DNA of 64,000 nt from assembly GCA_006738865.1 (NCBI GenBank), contig AP019701.1:3778001-3842000 (forward strand), read 5' to 3'. Position numbers and translations under genes: made by a program. Position 1 is the first letter of the stretch, and the number at the start of each line of letters is the position of its first letter. Shown here one piece after another: positions 1 through 7,953 of this stretch. The DNA comes from Allostella sp. ATCC 35155. Its GTDB lineage: Bacteria > Pseudomonadota > Alphaproteobacteria > ATCC43930 > Allostellaceae. The notes below the pieces were generated by a model. The model had not been told where the DNA came from. It did no database searches and was given only the letters and a program-made list of their open reading frames with translations.

Positions 1-947
1 GGCAGCTTCATGCCGAAATTCGCCTCGTGCTCGGCCGAGATCGGCGTCTTCGTGTTGAGCGGGATGTAGCCCGACATGTCGAGCATTTTCGCCTGCTGGG
101 TCGTCTCCAGCGAGCTCTTGAGGAACGCCTTGTAGGCTGCGGGATGCTTGGCGCCCTTCGGCACGATCAGGATGTAGGGCAGCGCGAGGCTGCCTTCCTT
201 GGGCAGGACGAACTCGACGTTCTTGACCCCCGCCTTCTTCATGCCCCAGACGCGCGTGACGTAGTAGGGCGCCGCCGCCACTTCGCCGCGGGTCAGCAGC
301 GTGTTGAGGTGGGCCATCGAGTTGTAGACGTTGAGGGCGTTGGCGCCGAGCGCCTTCAGCAGCGGGAGCCCCGGCTCGATGTTCTTCTCGTCGCCGCCAT
401 TGACCTTGGCGAACATGACGAGATCGTAGGTCGAGGCGTAGATCGGCCGGGTGACCGACAGCTTCCCCTTCCACTTGGGATCGCCGAGATCCTTCCAGGA
501 CTGGAAGTCGGAGACCTTGGCGAGGTCGGTGTTCACCGCGATGCCGTAATACTGGAAATAGGCCGGAATGCCGATGAGGCGGCCGTCGGCGGCCCGCATC
601 TTGTAGCTCTCCGGGACATTCTTCAGGTCGGGAAACTCAGCCTCGTCGAAGGTCTCGAGCAGCCCGTCGCGATGCAGGTTGGCGGCGTTGAAATAGGTCG
701 CGACCGCCATGTTGTACTGCGGATTGGCGCGCTGGGCGCGGATCTGCGGCTCGGGGTCGGGCCACTCGTTGATCTTGACGGGAATGCCGGTCGCCTTGCT
801 GAACGGCTCGGCGACGCCGGCGCGCCAGGTGGCGCTGGTGCCGCCGCCCCAGGCGCCCATGACGATCTCGCCCTTGTCCTGGGCAAGGGCGGGAGCGGCC
901 GACAGTGCGACCGCAGCAGCGGCAGCGATGAACGAGCGTCGATCCAT
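1..947 (-). CDS. ABC transporter substrate-binding protein, PotD-like (C-terminus off the left edge)
   Basis: Periplasmic binding protein of a polyamine/iron-type (family 1) ABC importer. 315 codons are visible and the C-terminus lies beyond the window. The N-terminus has an arginine pair (MDRRSF), a hydrophobic Ala-rich stretch and an APALA cleavage site near residue 22, so export, possibly by Tat, is likely. The mature part opens with IVMGAWGGGTS and continues with PDPEPQIRAQ and VATYFNAANL, typical of PotD-like proteins. It follows the ATPase gene on the same strand after 42 bp, so the two form one transporter; the permease genes are expected further left. The ligand cannot be told from the sequence. 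Confidence 0.85.
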   Translation of the reverse strand, partial: MDRRSFIAAAAAVALSAAPALAQDKGEIVMGAWGGGTSATWRAGVAEPFSKATGIPVKINEWPDPEPQIRAQRANPQYNMAVATYFNAANLHRDGLLETFDEAEFPDLKNVPESYKMRAADGRLIGIPAYFQYYGIAVNTDLAKVSDFQSWKDLGDPKWKGKLSVTRPIYASTYDLVMFAKVNGGDEKNIEPGLPLLKALGANALNVYNSMAHLNTLLTRGEVAAAPYYVTRVWGMKKAGVKNVEFVLPKEGSLALPYILIVPKGAKHPAAYKAFLKSSLETTQQAKMLDMSGYIPLNTKTPISAEHEANFGMKL

Positions 948-989
948 GGCAGCAAAGCTCCTCTTGTCCGAAGTTTTTTCGTTTGACGG

Positions 990-2096
990 TCAGGCGGCGG
1001 ATGCGGCGAGCAGGGCGGCGTCCGCACCCGCCCAGGTGATGGCGATGCGCTGGCCCGGCGCCAGCGGCGCGGTCCCCGGATTGGCGGGCGCGGCGACGAG
1101 GAGGCGCATGTCCCCGGCCTCGACCGTGTAGCGGTGGGCCGCGCCGGCATAGACGACGTCGCGGACGATCGCCTCCACGCGCCATGCGGCGTCCGGGCCG
1201 GCGATGCGGATATTCTCCGGCCGGATCGACAGGCGCGCGGGATCGCCCGCGCGGAGACTGCCGGCCGGCGCCGGCACGTCGCGCCCGAGCGCCGGCACCG
1301 AGACCCTCGCCTCGCCGTCCCCCGCCTGCGCGACCCGGCCGCTCAACAGGTTGGTGTCGCCGACGAAGGTCGCGACGAACTCCGTCGACGGCCGGTTGTA
1401 GACGCGGTCGGCGGTATCGACCTGTTCCACCCGCCCGCCGTTCATGACGGCGATGCGGTCGGACATGGTGATCGCTTCTTCCTGGTCGTGGGTGACGAAG
1501 ATGAAGGTGGTGCCGGTGCGCTGCTGGATCTGCTTCAGCTCGAGCTGCAACTGGCGCCGGAGCTTGAGGTCGAGTGCGCCGAGCGGCTCGTCCAGCAGCA
1601 TGACCGCCGGCCGGATGATCAGCGCGCGCGCCAGCGCGACCCGCTGCCGCTGCCCGCCCGAAAGCTCATGGACGCGCCGCTCGCCATAGCCCGAGAGCTC
1701 GACGAGGGCCAGCGCCTCGTCGACCGAACGGGCGATCTCCTCCTGTGGCCGCCGCCGCACCCTGAGGCCGAAGGCGATGTTCTCGCCGACCGTCAGGTGC
1801 GGGAAGAGCGCGAGGTTCTGGAACACCAGCCCGATCGGCCGGCGATAGGGCGGCACGCCCTGGATGGGGCGCCCCTCGATCGCGATCGTGCCGGAGTCCG
1901 GATGCTCGAATCCGGCGACCATGCGCAGGATCGTCGTCTTGCCGCAGCCGGACGGGCCGAGCAGCGTGAGGAACTCGCCGCGGCGCACGTCGAGCGAGAC
2001 TCCGTCGACCGCGCGATGGCTGCCGAAGGTCTTCACCACCCGGTCGATGGCGAGAAGCGTGTCGGTCTGGGACAAGGCCGGGCCTGAAACGTACAT
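990..2096 (-). CDS. ABC transporter ATP-binding protein, PotA-like
   Basis: Cytoplasmic ATPase that powers a polyamine/iron-type ABC importer. 368 aa. Walker A GPSGCGKTT near residue 47, Q-loop FQNLALFPH near 92, signature LSGGQRQR near 145, Walker B VMLLDEP near 165 and the switch region FVTHDQEEA follow in order. A C-terminal TOBE region holds the SIRPENIRI motif, as in PotA and FbpC. The start is ATG at 2096; an alternative in-frame start within the first 15 residues cannot be excluded. The binding protein gene lies 42 bp downstream. An imperfect palindrome covers the start codon, in the gap to the divergent hydrolase gene. Confidence 0.9.
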   Translation of the reverse strand: MYVSGPALSQTDTLLAIDRVVKTFGSHRAVDGVSLDVRRGEFLTLLGPSGCGKTTILRMVAGFEHPDSGTIAIEGRPIQGVPPYRRPIGLVFQNLALFPHLTVGENIAFGLRVRRRPQEEIARSVDEALALVELSGYGERRVHELSGGQRQRVALARALIIRPAVMLLDEPLGALDLKLRRQLQLELKQIQQRTGTTFIFVTHDQEEAITMSDRIAVMNGGRVEQVDTADRVYNRPSTEFVATFVGDTNLLSGRVAQAGDGEARVSVPALGRDVPAPAGSLRAGDPARLSIRPENIRIAGPDAAWRVEAIVRDVVYAGAAHRYTVEAGDMRLLVAAPANPGTAPLAPGQRIAITWAGADAALLAASAA

Positions 2097-2112
2097 AACG
2101 GAATTTCATTAT
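2095..2112. promoter_or_regulatory. Imperfect 18-bp palindrome at the start of the PotA-like gene
   Basis: ATAACGGAATTTCATTAT is symmetric at 14 of 18 positions and overlaps the start codon of the minus-strand ATPase gene. It lies in the 146-bp divergent gap before the hydrolase gene. The position suits an operator, but no regulator is known for it. Confidence 0.25.
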
Positions 2113-2242
2113 GACGCGAATGTCGCTTCCGGCGCCAGACCGTTCCGGAGATTTCGTGACCCGTCGGAGAACGCCGTTGTCGGGCTCTGCCGGACCGTGC
2201 CAACCTGCCGGTCTCCCGCGACATATCCAAGAGCCGCCCGCC

Positions 2243-3169
2243 ATGTTCGAGCCCGGAACGGAAGCCTATCTCGCCCGCATCGCCGAGGTTTGCGGCCCGG
2301 CCAAGCCGCCGCGCTCCCTGGAGGAGCGACGGGACGCCTTCGACCGGCGCGGCCATGTCTGGTGGCGGCCGGCACCGGACACGCTGGACGTGCGCAACTG
2401 GCAGATCGGCATGGCCGGGCACGAGATCCCGGTCCGGCTCTACCGCCGCAAAGGCGTGGAGAAGCCGCCGGTCGTGCTCTACTTCCATGGCGGCGGCTTC
2501 GTGAACGGCTCGATCGACAGCCACGACGCCGTCACCTGGGGCCTGGCCGAGGAGACCGGCGCGCTGGTCGTCAGCGTCCAGTACCGCCGCCCGCCCGAGA
2601 GCCCCTACCCCGCCGCCACCGACGATTGCTGGTCGGCCTTCCAGTGGGTGCTGCGCACGGGCGACTGGCTGGATGCCGACGTGTCGCGGATCGCGGTGGC
2701 CGGCGACAGCGCCGGCGGATGCCTTGCCGCGGCGCTGGCGCTGCAGGCGCGCGACCGGCAGGCGCCGCCGCTGCGCCTCCAGATGCTGCTCTATCCCTGC
2801 ATCGACACCAACACGGGCCGCGCCGTCTATGAGACGTCGAAGGATCCGTTCGTCAGCCGCGCCGGCATGCGCTTCTACTGGGAGCAGTATCTCGAGGGCC
2901 GGCTCGACACGACCGACCCGATCGCCGCCCCGCACCAGGCCCGGAACCTGGCCGGCCTTGCGCCCGCCTACGTCCAGACCGCCGAGCACGACCCGTTGCA
3001 CGAGGAGGGCGAGGAGTATGCCCACCGGCTCAAGGAGGCGGGCGTGCCGGTGACGCTCGACCGCGTGCCCGGCACGATCCACGGGCTGATGCGGGCACGC
3101 TTCGCCAGCGAGGTCTGCCGCGCCGCCTTCGTGCGTGCCGGCGCCGCGCTCCGCAACGCGCTCGCCTGA
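2243..3169 (+). CDS. Alpha/beta hydrolase, hormone-sensitive lipase family
   Basis: 308-aa cytoplasmic esterase/acylhydrolase of the HSL (alpha/beta hydrolase fold-3) family. It shows the oxyanion-hole motif HGGGF near residue 83, the nucleophile motif GDSAGG near 154, an acid residue in QTAEHDP and the catalytic His in GTIHGL near the end, so the triad is complete. The frame is open further upstream, but ATG at 2243 gives the family's usual N-terminus. The SDR gene starts 8 bp downstream, so the two are probably co-transcribed. The substrate is unknown; the neighbouring amide and hydantoin genes hint at a small ester or amide. Confidence 0.85.
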   Translation: MFEPGTEAYLARIAEVCGPAKPPRSLEERRDAFDRRGHVWWRPAPDTLDVRNWQIGMAGHEIPVRLYRRKGVEKPPVVLYFHGGGFVNGSIDSHDAVTWGLAEETGALVVSVQYRRPPESPYPAATDDCWSAFQWVLRTGDWLDADVSRIAVAGDSAGGCLAAALALQARDRQAPPLRLQMLLYPCIDTNTGRAVYETSKDPFVSRAGMRFYWEQYLEGRLDTTDPIAAPHQARNLAGLAPAYVQTAEHDPLHEEGEEYAHRLKEAGVPVTLDRVPGTIHGLMRARFASEVCRAAFVRAGAALRNALA

Positions 3170-3177
3170 GGGCCGCC

Positions 3178-3948
3178 ATGACCGAAAGCGCGCGCTTTTC
3201 CGGCAAGGTCGCGGTCGTCACCGGCGCTGCCAGCGGCATCGGCCTCGCGACCGCCGTACGACTGGCCAACGAGGGCGCGCGGGTGATCGCCGTCGACCTG
3301 GACGGCGAGCGGCTGGTGCGGGCCATCGCCACCGCCGGCCTCGCCAACCTGCTGCACCTCTCGGTCGACGTGGCGGCCGACGAATCGCCGGCCGCCATCG
3401 TCGCCATGGCGAAGGACCGGTTCGGGCGCCTCGACATCCTGGTCAACAACGCCGGCATCGGCGGCTCGCGGCCGATCGGCGAGACGACGGACGAGGCGAT
3501 CGACCGGATGCTGTCGGTCAACCTGCGCTCGGTCCTGCGGCTGACGCGGGAGGCGCTGACGCTGCTGCCGCAGCCGGGCGGGCGGATCGTCAACACCGGC
3601 TCGGTCTTCGGCCTGACGGGCTTTCCCGGCAGCGCCGTCTACGGTGCGACCAAGGCCGCCGTCATGCAGCTGACCCGGCAGATGGCCGCCGACTATGCCC
3701 CGCTCGGTGTCCTGGTCAACGCGGTGGCGCCGGGGGTCATCGACACCGGCATGACCGGCCGCCGCATCCGCGAGGACGCCTGGTACCAGAAGGCGATGAT
3801 CGAGACGACGCCGATCGGCCGCGTCGGCCGCCCGGAGGAGATCGCGAGCGTCGTCGCCTTCCTCTGCTCCGACGACGCCTCCTTCGTCGCCGGCGCCGTC
3901 ATCCCCGTCGACGGCGGCTGGGGCAGCGTCCACTACATGCCGCGCTGA
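3178..3948 (+). CDS. SDR-family NAD(P)-dependent oxidoreductase
   Basis: 256-aa classical short-chain dehydrogenase. The nucleotide-binding motif TGAASGIG is near residue 16, NNAG near 90, the catalytic Ser in NTGSVFG and the YxxxK motif as YGATK near 158. The C-terminal VIPVDGGW is usual for 3-oxoacyl-ACP reductase-like members. It reads through from the hydrolase gene after 8 bp, forming a two-gene unit that ends before a palindromic repeat. The substrate cannot be named. Confidence 0.88.
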   Translation: MTESARFSGKVAVVTGAASGIGLATAVRLANEGARVIAVDLDGERLVRAIATAGLANLLHLSVDVAADESPAAIVAMAKDRFGRLDILVNNAGIGGSRPIGETTDEAIDRMLSVNLRSVLRLTREALTLLPQPGGRIVNTGSVFGLTGFPGSAVYGATKAAVMQLTRQMAADYAPLGVLVNAVAPGVIDTGMTGRRIREDAWYQKAMIETTPIGRVGRPEEIASVVAFLCSDDASFVAGAVIPVDGGWGSVHYMPR

Positions 3949-3984
3949 GCCGCCGTCACGCGGGTCGGCGCAGCCGCAGCGCCC

Positions 3985-4097
3985 GTGCGTCCTTCGACTG
4001 CTCGCTGACGCTCGCGCTCAGGACAAGGACCGTAGGGAAAGCGAAGAAAAGACCTTGTCCTGAGCGCGAAGCGAAGCGGAGCGTTCGAAGGACGCAC
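3985..4097. repeat. Long palindromic intergenic repeat, copy 1
   Basis: Outer arms GTGCGTCCTTCGA (3985-3997) and its exact reverse complement (4085-4097). Inner arms GCGCTCAGGACAAGG (4014-4028) and its exact reverse complement (4053-4067). A short purine-rich loop lies between them. It sits between the ends of the convergent SDR and DUF1772 genes. A second copy with the same outer and inner arms but a different loop is at 35145-35269, so this is a dispersed REP-like element that may also act as a bidirectional terminator. Confidence 0.85.
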
Positions 4098-4135
4098 GAC
4101 CGCCGCAGCAGGCGGGTGGCGGGACCGGGGCGGAT

Positions 4136-4570
4136 TCAGACGAGGAACAGCACGGCAGCGGCCAGGGCCGCAGCCGTCCGGACGTGGTTCCAGCGCCCCC
4201 AGGGGCGGCGGTAGCGGGGCCAGTCGATGGCGCCGCCGGCAAGGCGCTCGTTGAGCGGCACGTTGCCGGCGATCGTCACGCCGATGGTGCCGAGCAGGTA
4301 GCAGGCGGCGCCGGCGATGACCGTCGGGTGTTCCCAGTGGAACGCCACCGCCGCCACCGCCAGGCCGGCCGTCCCGAAGAAGGCGCCGAAGAAGAGCGGA
4401 TTGATCACCGCGATGTTGACCTGCCGCATCGCCGCGGCGGCATCGCCGGGCGGCAGGCGGTCGAGCGCCTGCAGGACGAAGGCCGAGAAGGCGAAGAAGA
4501 TGCCGGCGACCAGCGCCGAGCCGACCGCGGCGGCGATGAGGAGGGCCGAAGCCGTGCTCATCGCCGCCAC
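4136..4570 (-). CDS. DUF1772 membrane protein
   Basis: Small inner-membrane protein of the DUF1772 (anthrone-oxygenase-like) family, up to 144 aa. About four hydrophobic segments are visible: near residues 8-33, 53-77, 80-103 and 128-144. The family core is present (FSAFVLQALDRLP, NPLFFGAFF and VPLNERLA). Two starts are possible: GTG at 4570, with a GAGG about 10 bases before it, or ATG at 4561. It is the last gene of the minus-strand operon that begins with the TRAP permease, 12 bp after the M20 peptidase. No biochemical role is assigned. Confidence 0.8.
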   Translation of the reverse strand: MAAMSTASALLIAAAVGSALVAGIFFAFSAFVLQALDRLPPGDAAAAMRQVNIAVINPLFFGAFFGTAGLAVAAVAFHWEHPTVIAGAACYLLGTIGVTIAGNVPLNERLAGGAIDWPRYRRPWGRWNHVRTAAALAAAVLFLV

Positions 4571-4582
4571 CGCGTCACATCC

Positions 4583-5752
4583 TCACGCCAGCCGGTCGAA
4601 GAGCCCGGCCAGCAGCCGGGCCCGCGGCCCCAGCGAGGAGACCAGCAGATGCTCGCCATGGGTATGGGCGCCGTCGCCCATGACGCCGAGGCCGTCCAGA
4701 GTCGGAATGCCGAGCGCGCCGGTGAAGTTGCCGTCGCTGCCGCCGCCGAACTGGCCGTGCTTCAGCTCGAAGCCGAGATCGCCGGCGATCGCCTCGGCGC
4801 GGTCGAAGAGGTCGAGCGTTCCCGGATGCGGCTGGAAGAGCGGCCGCACGCTGCCGGCCTCGACTTCGATGCGCACCCCGTCCTCCTCGCCGGCCAGACC
4901 GCCCATGCGCTCGCGCACGAGGTCCATGTCGGCCTCGGTCGGGGCGACGCAGAGAATCTCGGCATAGCACTCGATCGGGATGACGTTGACGAAGGTGCCG
5001 CCGCGGACGACGCCAACACTGTAGGTCTGGCCCCGGTCGCGGTCGGACCAGCCCTCGATGCGTTCGATGAGGTTCGCCATGGCACGGACGGCACTGCGGC
5101 CGAGACGGTTGTTCTCCGACCCCGCATGGGCCGGGCGGCCGAAGGTGCGCAGCTTGTAGCGCAGGAAGGCGTGGCGACCGGTGACGAGGCGCCCGTCGGC
5201 ACCCTTGGCCGGCTCGGGCACCAGCACGAAGGCGTGGCGGCGCGCCGCATCCTCGATCAGGCGGCGGGTCGAGGGGCTGCCGACCTCCTCGTCCGGGATG
5301 AAGAGGAAGGTGACCGGCAGTTCGGGCGCGCCCGATCGCTCCACCACCCGGCGGATGGCATGGCAGGCGAGATACATCCCGCCCTTCATGTCGTAGCAGC
5401 CGGGACCGTAGAAGCGGTCGCCGTCGCGCCGCATCGGCAGGGCGCCGTCGAGCGTGCCGACGAGATGCACGGTGTCGAGATGGCCGAGCACCAGGATGCC
5501 CGGCCCCTCGCGCCGGCCGGGGATGGTCGCGCGCACGACGTCGCCATAGCCGTCCGTCCCGGGCAGGCGCTCGATGGTGGCGCCGGCGGCGCGCATCGCC
5601 GCTTCGGCCAGATCCATCATGCGGTTGACGCCAGGGGGATGCACGGTCGGGCTCTCGACCGCGATCCATTCCCGGAGGCCGGCCAGGATCTCCTCGCTGT
5701 CGAACCCGTCGTCGTTGTCGATGCGGGCGCCGGCGGCTGGCAGCGCGCTCAT
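4583..5752 (-). CDS. M20 family metallopeptidase (carboxypeptidase G2/ArgE type)
   Basis: 389-aa zinc-dependent amidohydrolase that cuts an amide bond of an N-acyl or N-carboxy amino acid. First metal ligand region VLGHLDTVH near residue 87, bridging Asp in CYDMKGG near 120, Glu pair in IPDEEVGS near 153 and the late GGGSDGNF region follow the CPG2 order. The ATG at 5752 overlaps the TGA of the upstream dioxygenase gene (ATGA), so translation is probably coupled; the frame is open further upstream but that would run into the dioxygenase. With HyuA, HyuB and the amine oxidase in the same operon it may release an amino acid from a ring-opened or N-acylated intermediate. Confidence 0.85.
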   Translation of the reverse strand: MSALPAAGARIDNDDGFDSEEILAGLREWIAVESPTVHPPGVNRMMDLAEAAMRAAGATIERLPGTDGYGDVVRATIPGRREGPGILVLGHLDTVHLVGTLDGALPMRRDGDRFYGPGCYDMKGGMYLACHAIRRVVERSGAPELPVTFLFIPDEEVGSPSTRRLIEDAARRHAFVLVPEPAKGADGRLVTGRHAFLRYKLRTFGRPAHAGSENNRLGRSAVRAMANLIERIEGWSDRDRGQTYSVGVVRGGTFVNVIPIECYAEILCVAPTEADMDLVRERMGGLAGEEDGVRIEVEAGSVRPLFQPHPGTLDLFDRAEAIAGDLGFELKHGQFGGGSDGNFTGALGIPTLDGLGVMGDGAHTHGEHLLVSSLGPRARLLAGLFDRLA

Positions 5753-6630
5753 GCTGGCTGCGCCGCCGGCTCGACCCACGGCATCGGGCCGACGATGGTG
5801 CGCGACTGCGGGAAGCGGCGGTCGCCATCCGGGTCACCGACCGGGATGCGGCGCAGCGTGCGCTTGTGCTTGAGGTCGAAGGGCTCGCGCGCATGCTGCA
5901 GCACGATGTTGTCCCACAGCAGCATGTCGCCCGGCTGCCAGCGGTGGCGGTATCCGAACTGCGGGTCGGCGATCCAGTCGTGCAGCTCGGCGATCAGCTT
6001 TTCGCCCTCGGCGATCGGCAACTCGTTGATGCGCACCGCCGTATGCTCGCTGAGGAACACCGCGCGGACGCCGGTGTCGGGATCGGTCCAGACCAGCGGA
6101 TGGACCGCGCGATTGGCGTCGTGGGGCGTGCCCTCCTCGACCGAGCGGCGGTTGTAGTCGCCGTTGTAGTCGAAGAGTTGGTAGGAGGTGAGGCCGTCGA
6201 GCCGGCGGCGCAGCGCCTCGGGCAGCGCCCGGTACACGGCGGCGCAGTTGGAGAAGAGCGTGTCCCCGCCCTCCGGCGGCACCTCGATCGCATAGAGCCC
6301 GATCGCCTTCAGCGGATGCTGGAAGAAGGTGTTGTCGGAGTGGAAGTGCAGTTCGCCCTGCCCGAGAATGCCGTCGGCGCGCGAGTTCGAGACATAGGCC
6401 GCCTTCGCCTTCTGCATCGCGGGGCTGCGGCGCGAGACCGGGCCGAAGTGTTCGGCGAAGCGGATCTGGGCGTCCTCGTCGAGATCCTGGCCGCGCAGCA
6501 GCAGCAGGTGATGGCGCTGATAGAGCTGCACCAGTTCCTCGCCGGTCGCGGCATCGAACGGCTTGGCCAGGTCGAGGCCGAGCACTTCGACGCCGAGGGC
6601 GGGGCTGAGGGGTCGGATTTCGAGGGTCAT
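5749..6630 (-). CDS. TauD/TfdA-family Fe(II)/2-oxoglutarate dioxygenase
   Basis: 293-aa cytoplasmic oxygenase that couples 2-oxoglutarate decarboxylation to hydroxylation of a substrate. The iron facial triad is visible as HSDNTFF (His and Asp) and a distal His in DNIVLQHAREP. The 2-oxoglutarate-binding Arg follows in KRTLRRIPVG. The chosen ATG at 6630 is preceded by GGGAGG at good spacing and opens MTLEIRPLSPALGVEV, the usual TauD beginning. It is downstream of the FAD oxidase and overlaps the M20 gene by ATGA. The substrate is probably an amine or sulfonate; it is not determined here. Confidence 0.88.
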   Translation of the reverse strand: MTLEIRPLSPALGVEVLGLDLAKPFDAATGEELVQLYQRHHLLLLRGQDLDEDAQIRFAEHFGPVSRRSPAMQKAKAAYVSNSRADGILGQGELHFHSDNTFFQHPLKAIGLYAIEVPPEGGDTLFSNCAAVYRALPEALRRRLDGLTSYQLFDYNGDYNRRSVEEGTPHDANRAVHPLVWTDPDTGVRAVFLSEHTAVRINELPIAEGEKLIAELHDWIADPQFGYRHRWQPGDMLLWDNIVLQHAREPFDLKHKRTLRRIPVGDPDGDRRFPQSRTIVGPMPWVEPAAQPA

Positions 6631-6649
6631 CGAGGCCTCCCGGGGGCAG

Positions 6650-7948
6650 TCAGGCGGCAAAGCCGAGGGAATCGCGGAACTTGTACCAGGCGATGGCGCC
6701 GGCGACGCCGGGCGCACGGAACGCATGGAAGGGCACCGTCGCGAACGGCGTCTCGGGGAAGTCGAGCGCCGGATCGCCGCCGCCGGTCATGCGGTCGGCC
6801 ATGACGGCGCCCATCGTCGTCGCCAGGGCGATGCCGCGGCCATTGTAGCCGAGCACGGTCCACAGGCCGGGTTCCGGCTGGTGGATGCGCGGCATCTCGT
6901 CGAGGGTCATGTCGATGCGGCCGCACCAGGCATGCTTCCACTCGATGCGGCCGAGCATGGGGAACCGGCGCTCGGCCGCGCGGGCGATGGCGGCCAGCGT
7001 CGAGGGGCTGGGCGTGTCGCCGAGCGGCCCGCGGCCGCCCATGACCAGCCGCCCTTCGGCGTCGATGCGGAAATAGTTCGAGAGCTTGCGCGTGTCGGAG
7101 ACGACGGCCCGGCACGGCAGCACCGAGGCGCGGACATTCGCCGACAGCGGTGCGGTCGCCATCTGCGCGCTCTGCACCCCGACGAAGGTCCGGGCGAGGC
7201 CGGGCCACAGCCGGTCGGTATAGGCGCCGGTCGCGAGCAGCACCTTCGGTGCGACGATCGCACCTCGGGCACCTGCGATCCGCCATTCCGCCCCCCCGTC
7301 GCGGGTGATCCGCTCGACGGGGCTGCGGGCGAACACGAGGGCACCCAGCCCGGCGGCGGCCCGGGCGAGGCCGCGGACATAGGCAAGCGGCTGGACCGCG
7401 CCGGCGCGCCGGTCGTGCAGCCCACCGAGATACCGGTCGGTGCCGAGCATTCGCCCGGTCGCGGCGCGATCGACGAGGACGGCGTCGACGCCGCGCCGGG
7501 CCATGTCCTTCGCCGTCTTCTCCAGATAGGCCATGGCGATCGGCGAATGGGCGGCGCGGAACCAGCCGTTCCGCTCCAGCCCGCAATCGATGCCGTAGCG
7601 CTGGACGAGGTCGTAGACGCGCTCGCCCGCCCCGTCGCCGAGGGCGACCATGCGCTCGGCCCGGTCGGCGCCGAAGCGGGCGGCGAGTTCTTCGCGGCCG
7701 CGTTTCAGGCCGGGGATGACCTGCCCGCCATTGAGGCCGGAGGCCCCCTCCCCGATCTCGCGCGCCTCGACCAGGGCGACGCGGACGCCGCGCTCGGCAA
7801 GGTGGAGGGCGGTGGAAAGGCCCGTGAAGCCGCCGCCGACGATGCCGACCTCGACCCGGACCTCCTCTTCCAGCGCCGGGCGTTCCGGGCCGGGAGCCGC
7901 GGTCGCCGCCCAGAGCGAGCCCTGGGCCAGCAGCTTGGCGCCATCCAT
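6650..7948 (-). CDS. FAD-dependent amine oxidoreductase (DAO family, PuuB-like)
   Basis: 432-aa flavoprotein of the D-amino-acid oxidase/glycine oxidase superfamily. The dinucleotide-binding motif VGIVGGGFTGLSTA lies near residue 32 and is followed by an LVEAREIGEGASG segment, typical of gamma-glutamylputrescine oxidase and sarcosine-oxidase-like enzymes. The C-terminal YNGRGIALAT closes the FAD site. It sits between hyuB and the dioxygenase gene on the same strand, which suggests oxidation of an amine or N-methyl amino acid produced in the same pathway. PuuB is the closest named type, but sarcosine-type activity is equally possible. Confidence 0.85.
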   Translation of the reverse strand: MDGAKLLAQGSLWAATAAPGPERPALEEEVRVEVGIVGGGFTGLSTALHLAERGVRVALVEAREIGEGASGLNGGQVIPGLKRGREELAARFGADRAERMVALGDGAGERVYDLVQRYGIDCGLERNGWFRAAHSPIAMAYLEKTAKDMARRGVDAVLVDRAATGRMLGTDRYLGGLHDRRAGAVQPLAYVRGLARAAAGLGALVFARSPVERITRDGGAEWRIAGARGAIVAPKVLLATGAYTDRLWPGLARTFVGVQSAQMATAPLSANVRASVLPCRAVVSDTRKLSNYFRIDAEGRLVMGGRGPLGDTPSPSTLAAIARAAERRFPMLGRIEWKHAWCGRIDMTLDEMPRIHQPEPGLWTVLGYNGRGIALATTMGAVMADRMTGGGDPALDFPETPFATVPFHAFRAPGVAGAIAWYKFRDSLGFAA

Positions 7949-7953
7949 CGCGG

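Noticed and set aside
4184-6157. Long plus-strand open frame opposite the DUF1772, M20 and TauD genes
   Set aside because: It spans three well-supported minus-strand genes and their overlap junctions and has low-complexity composition.
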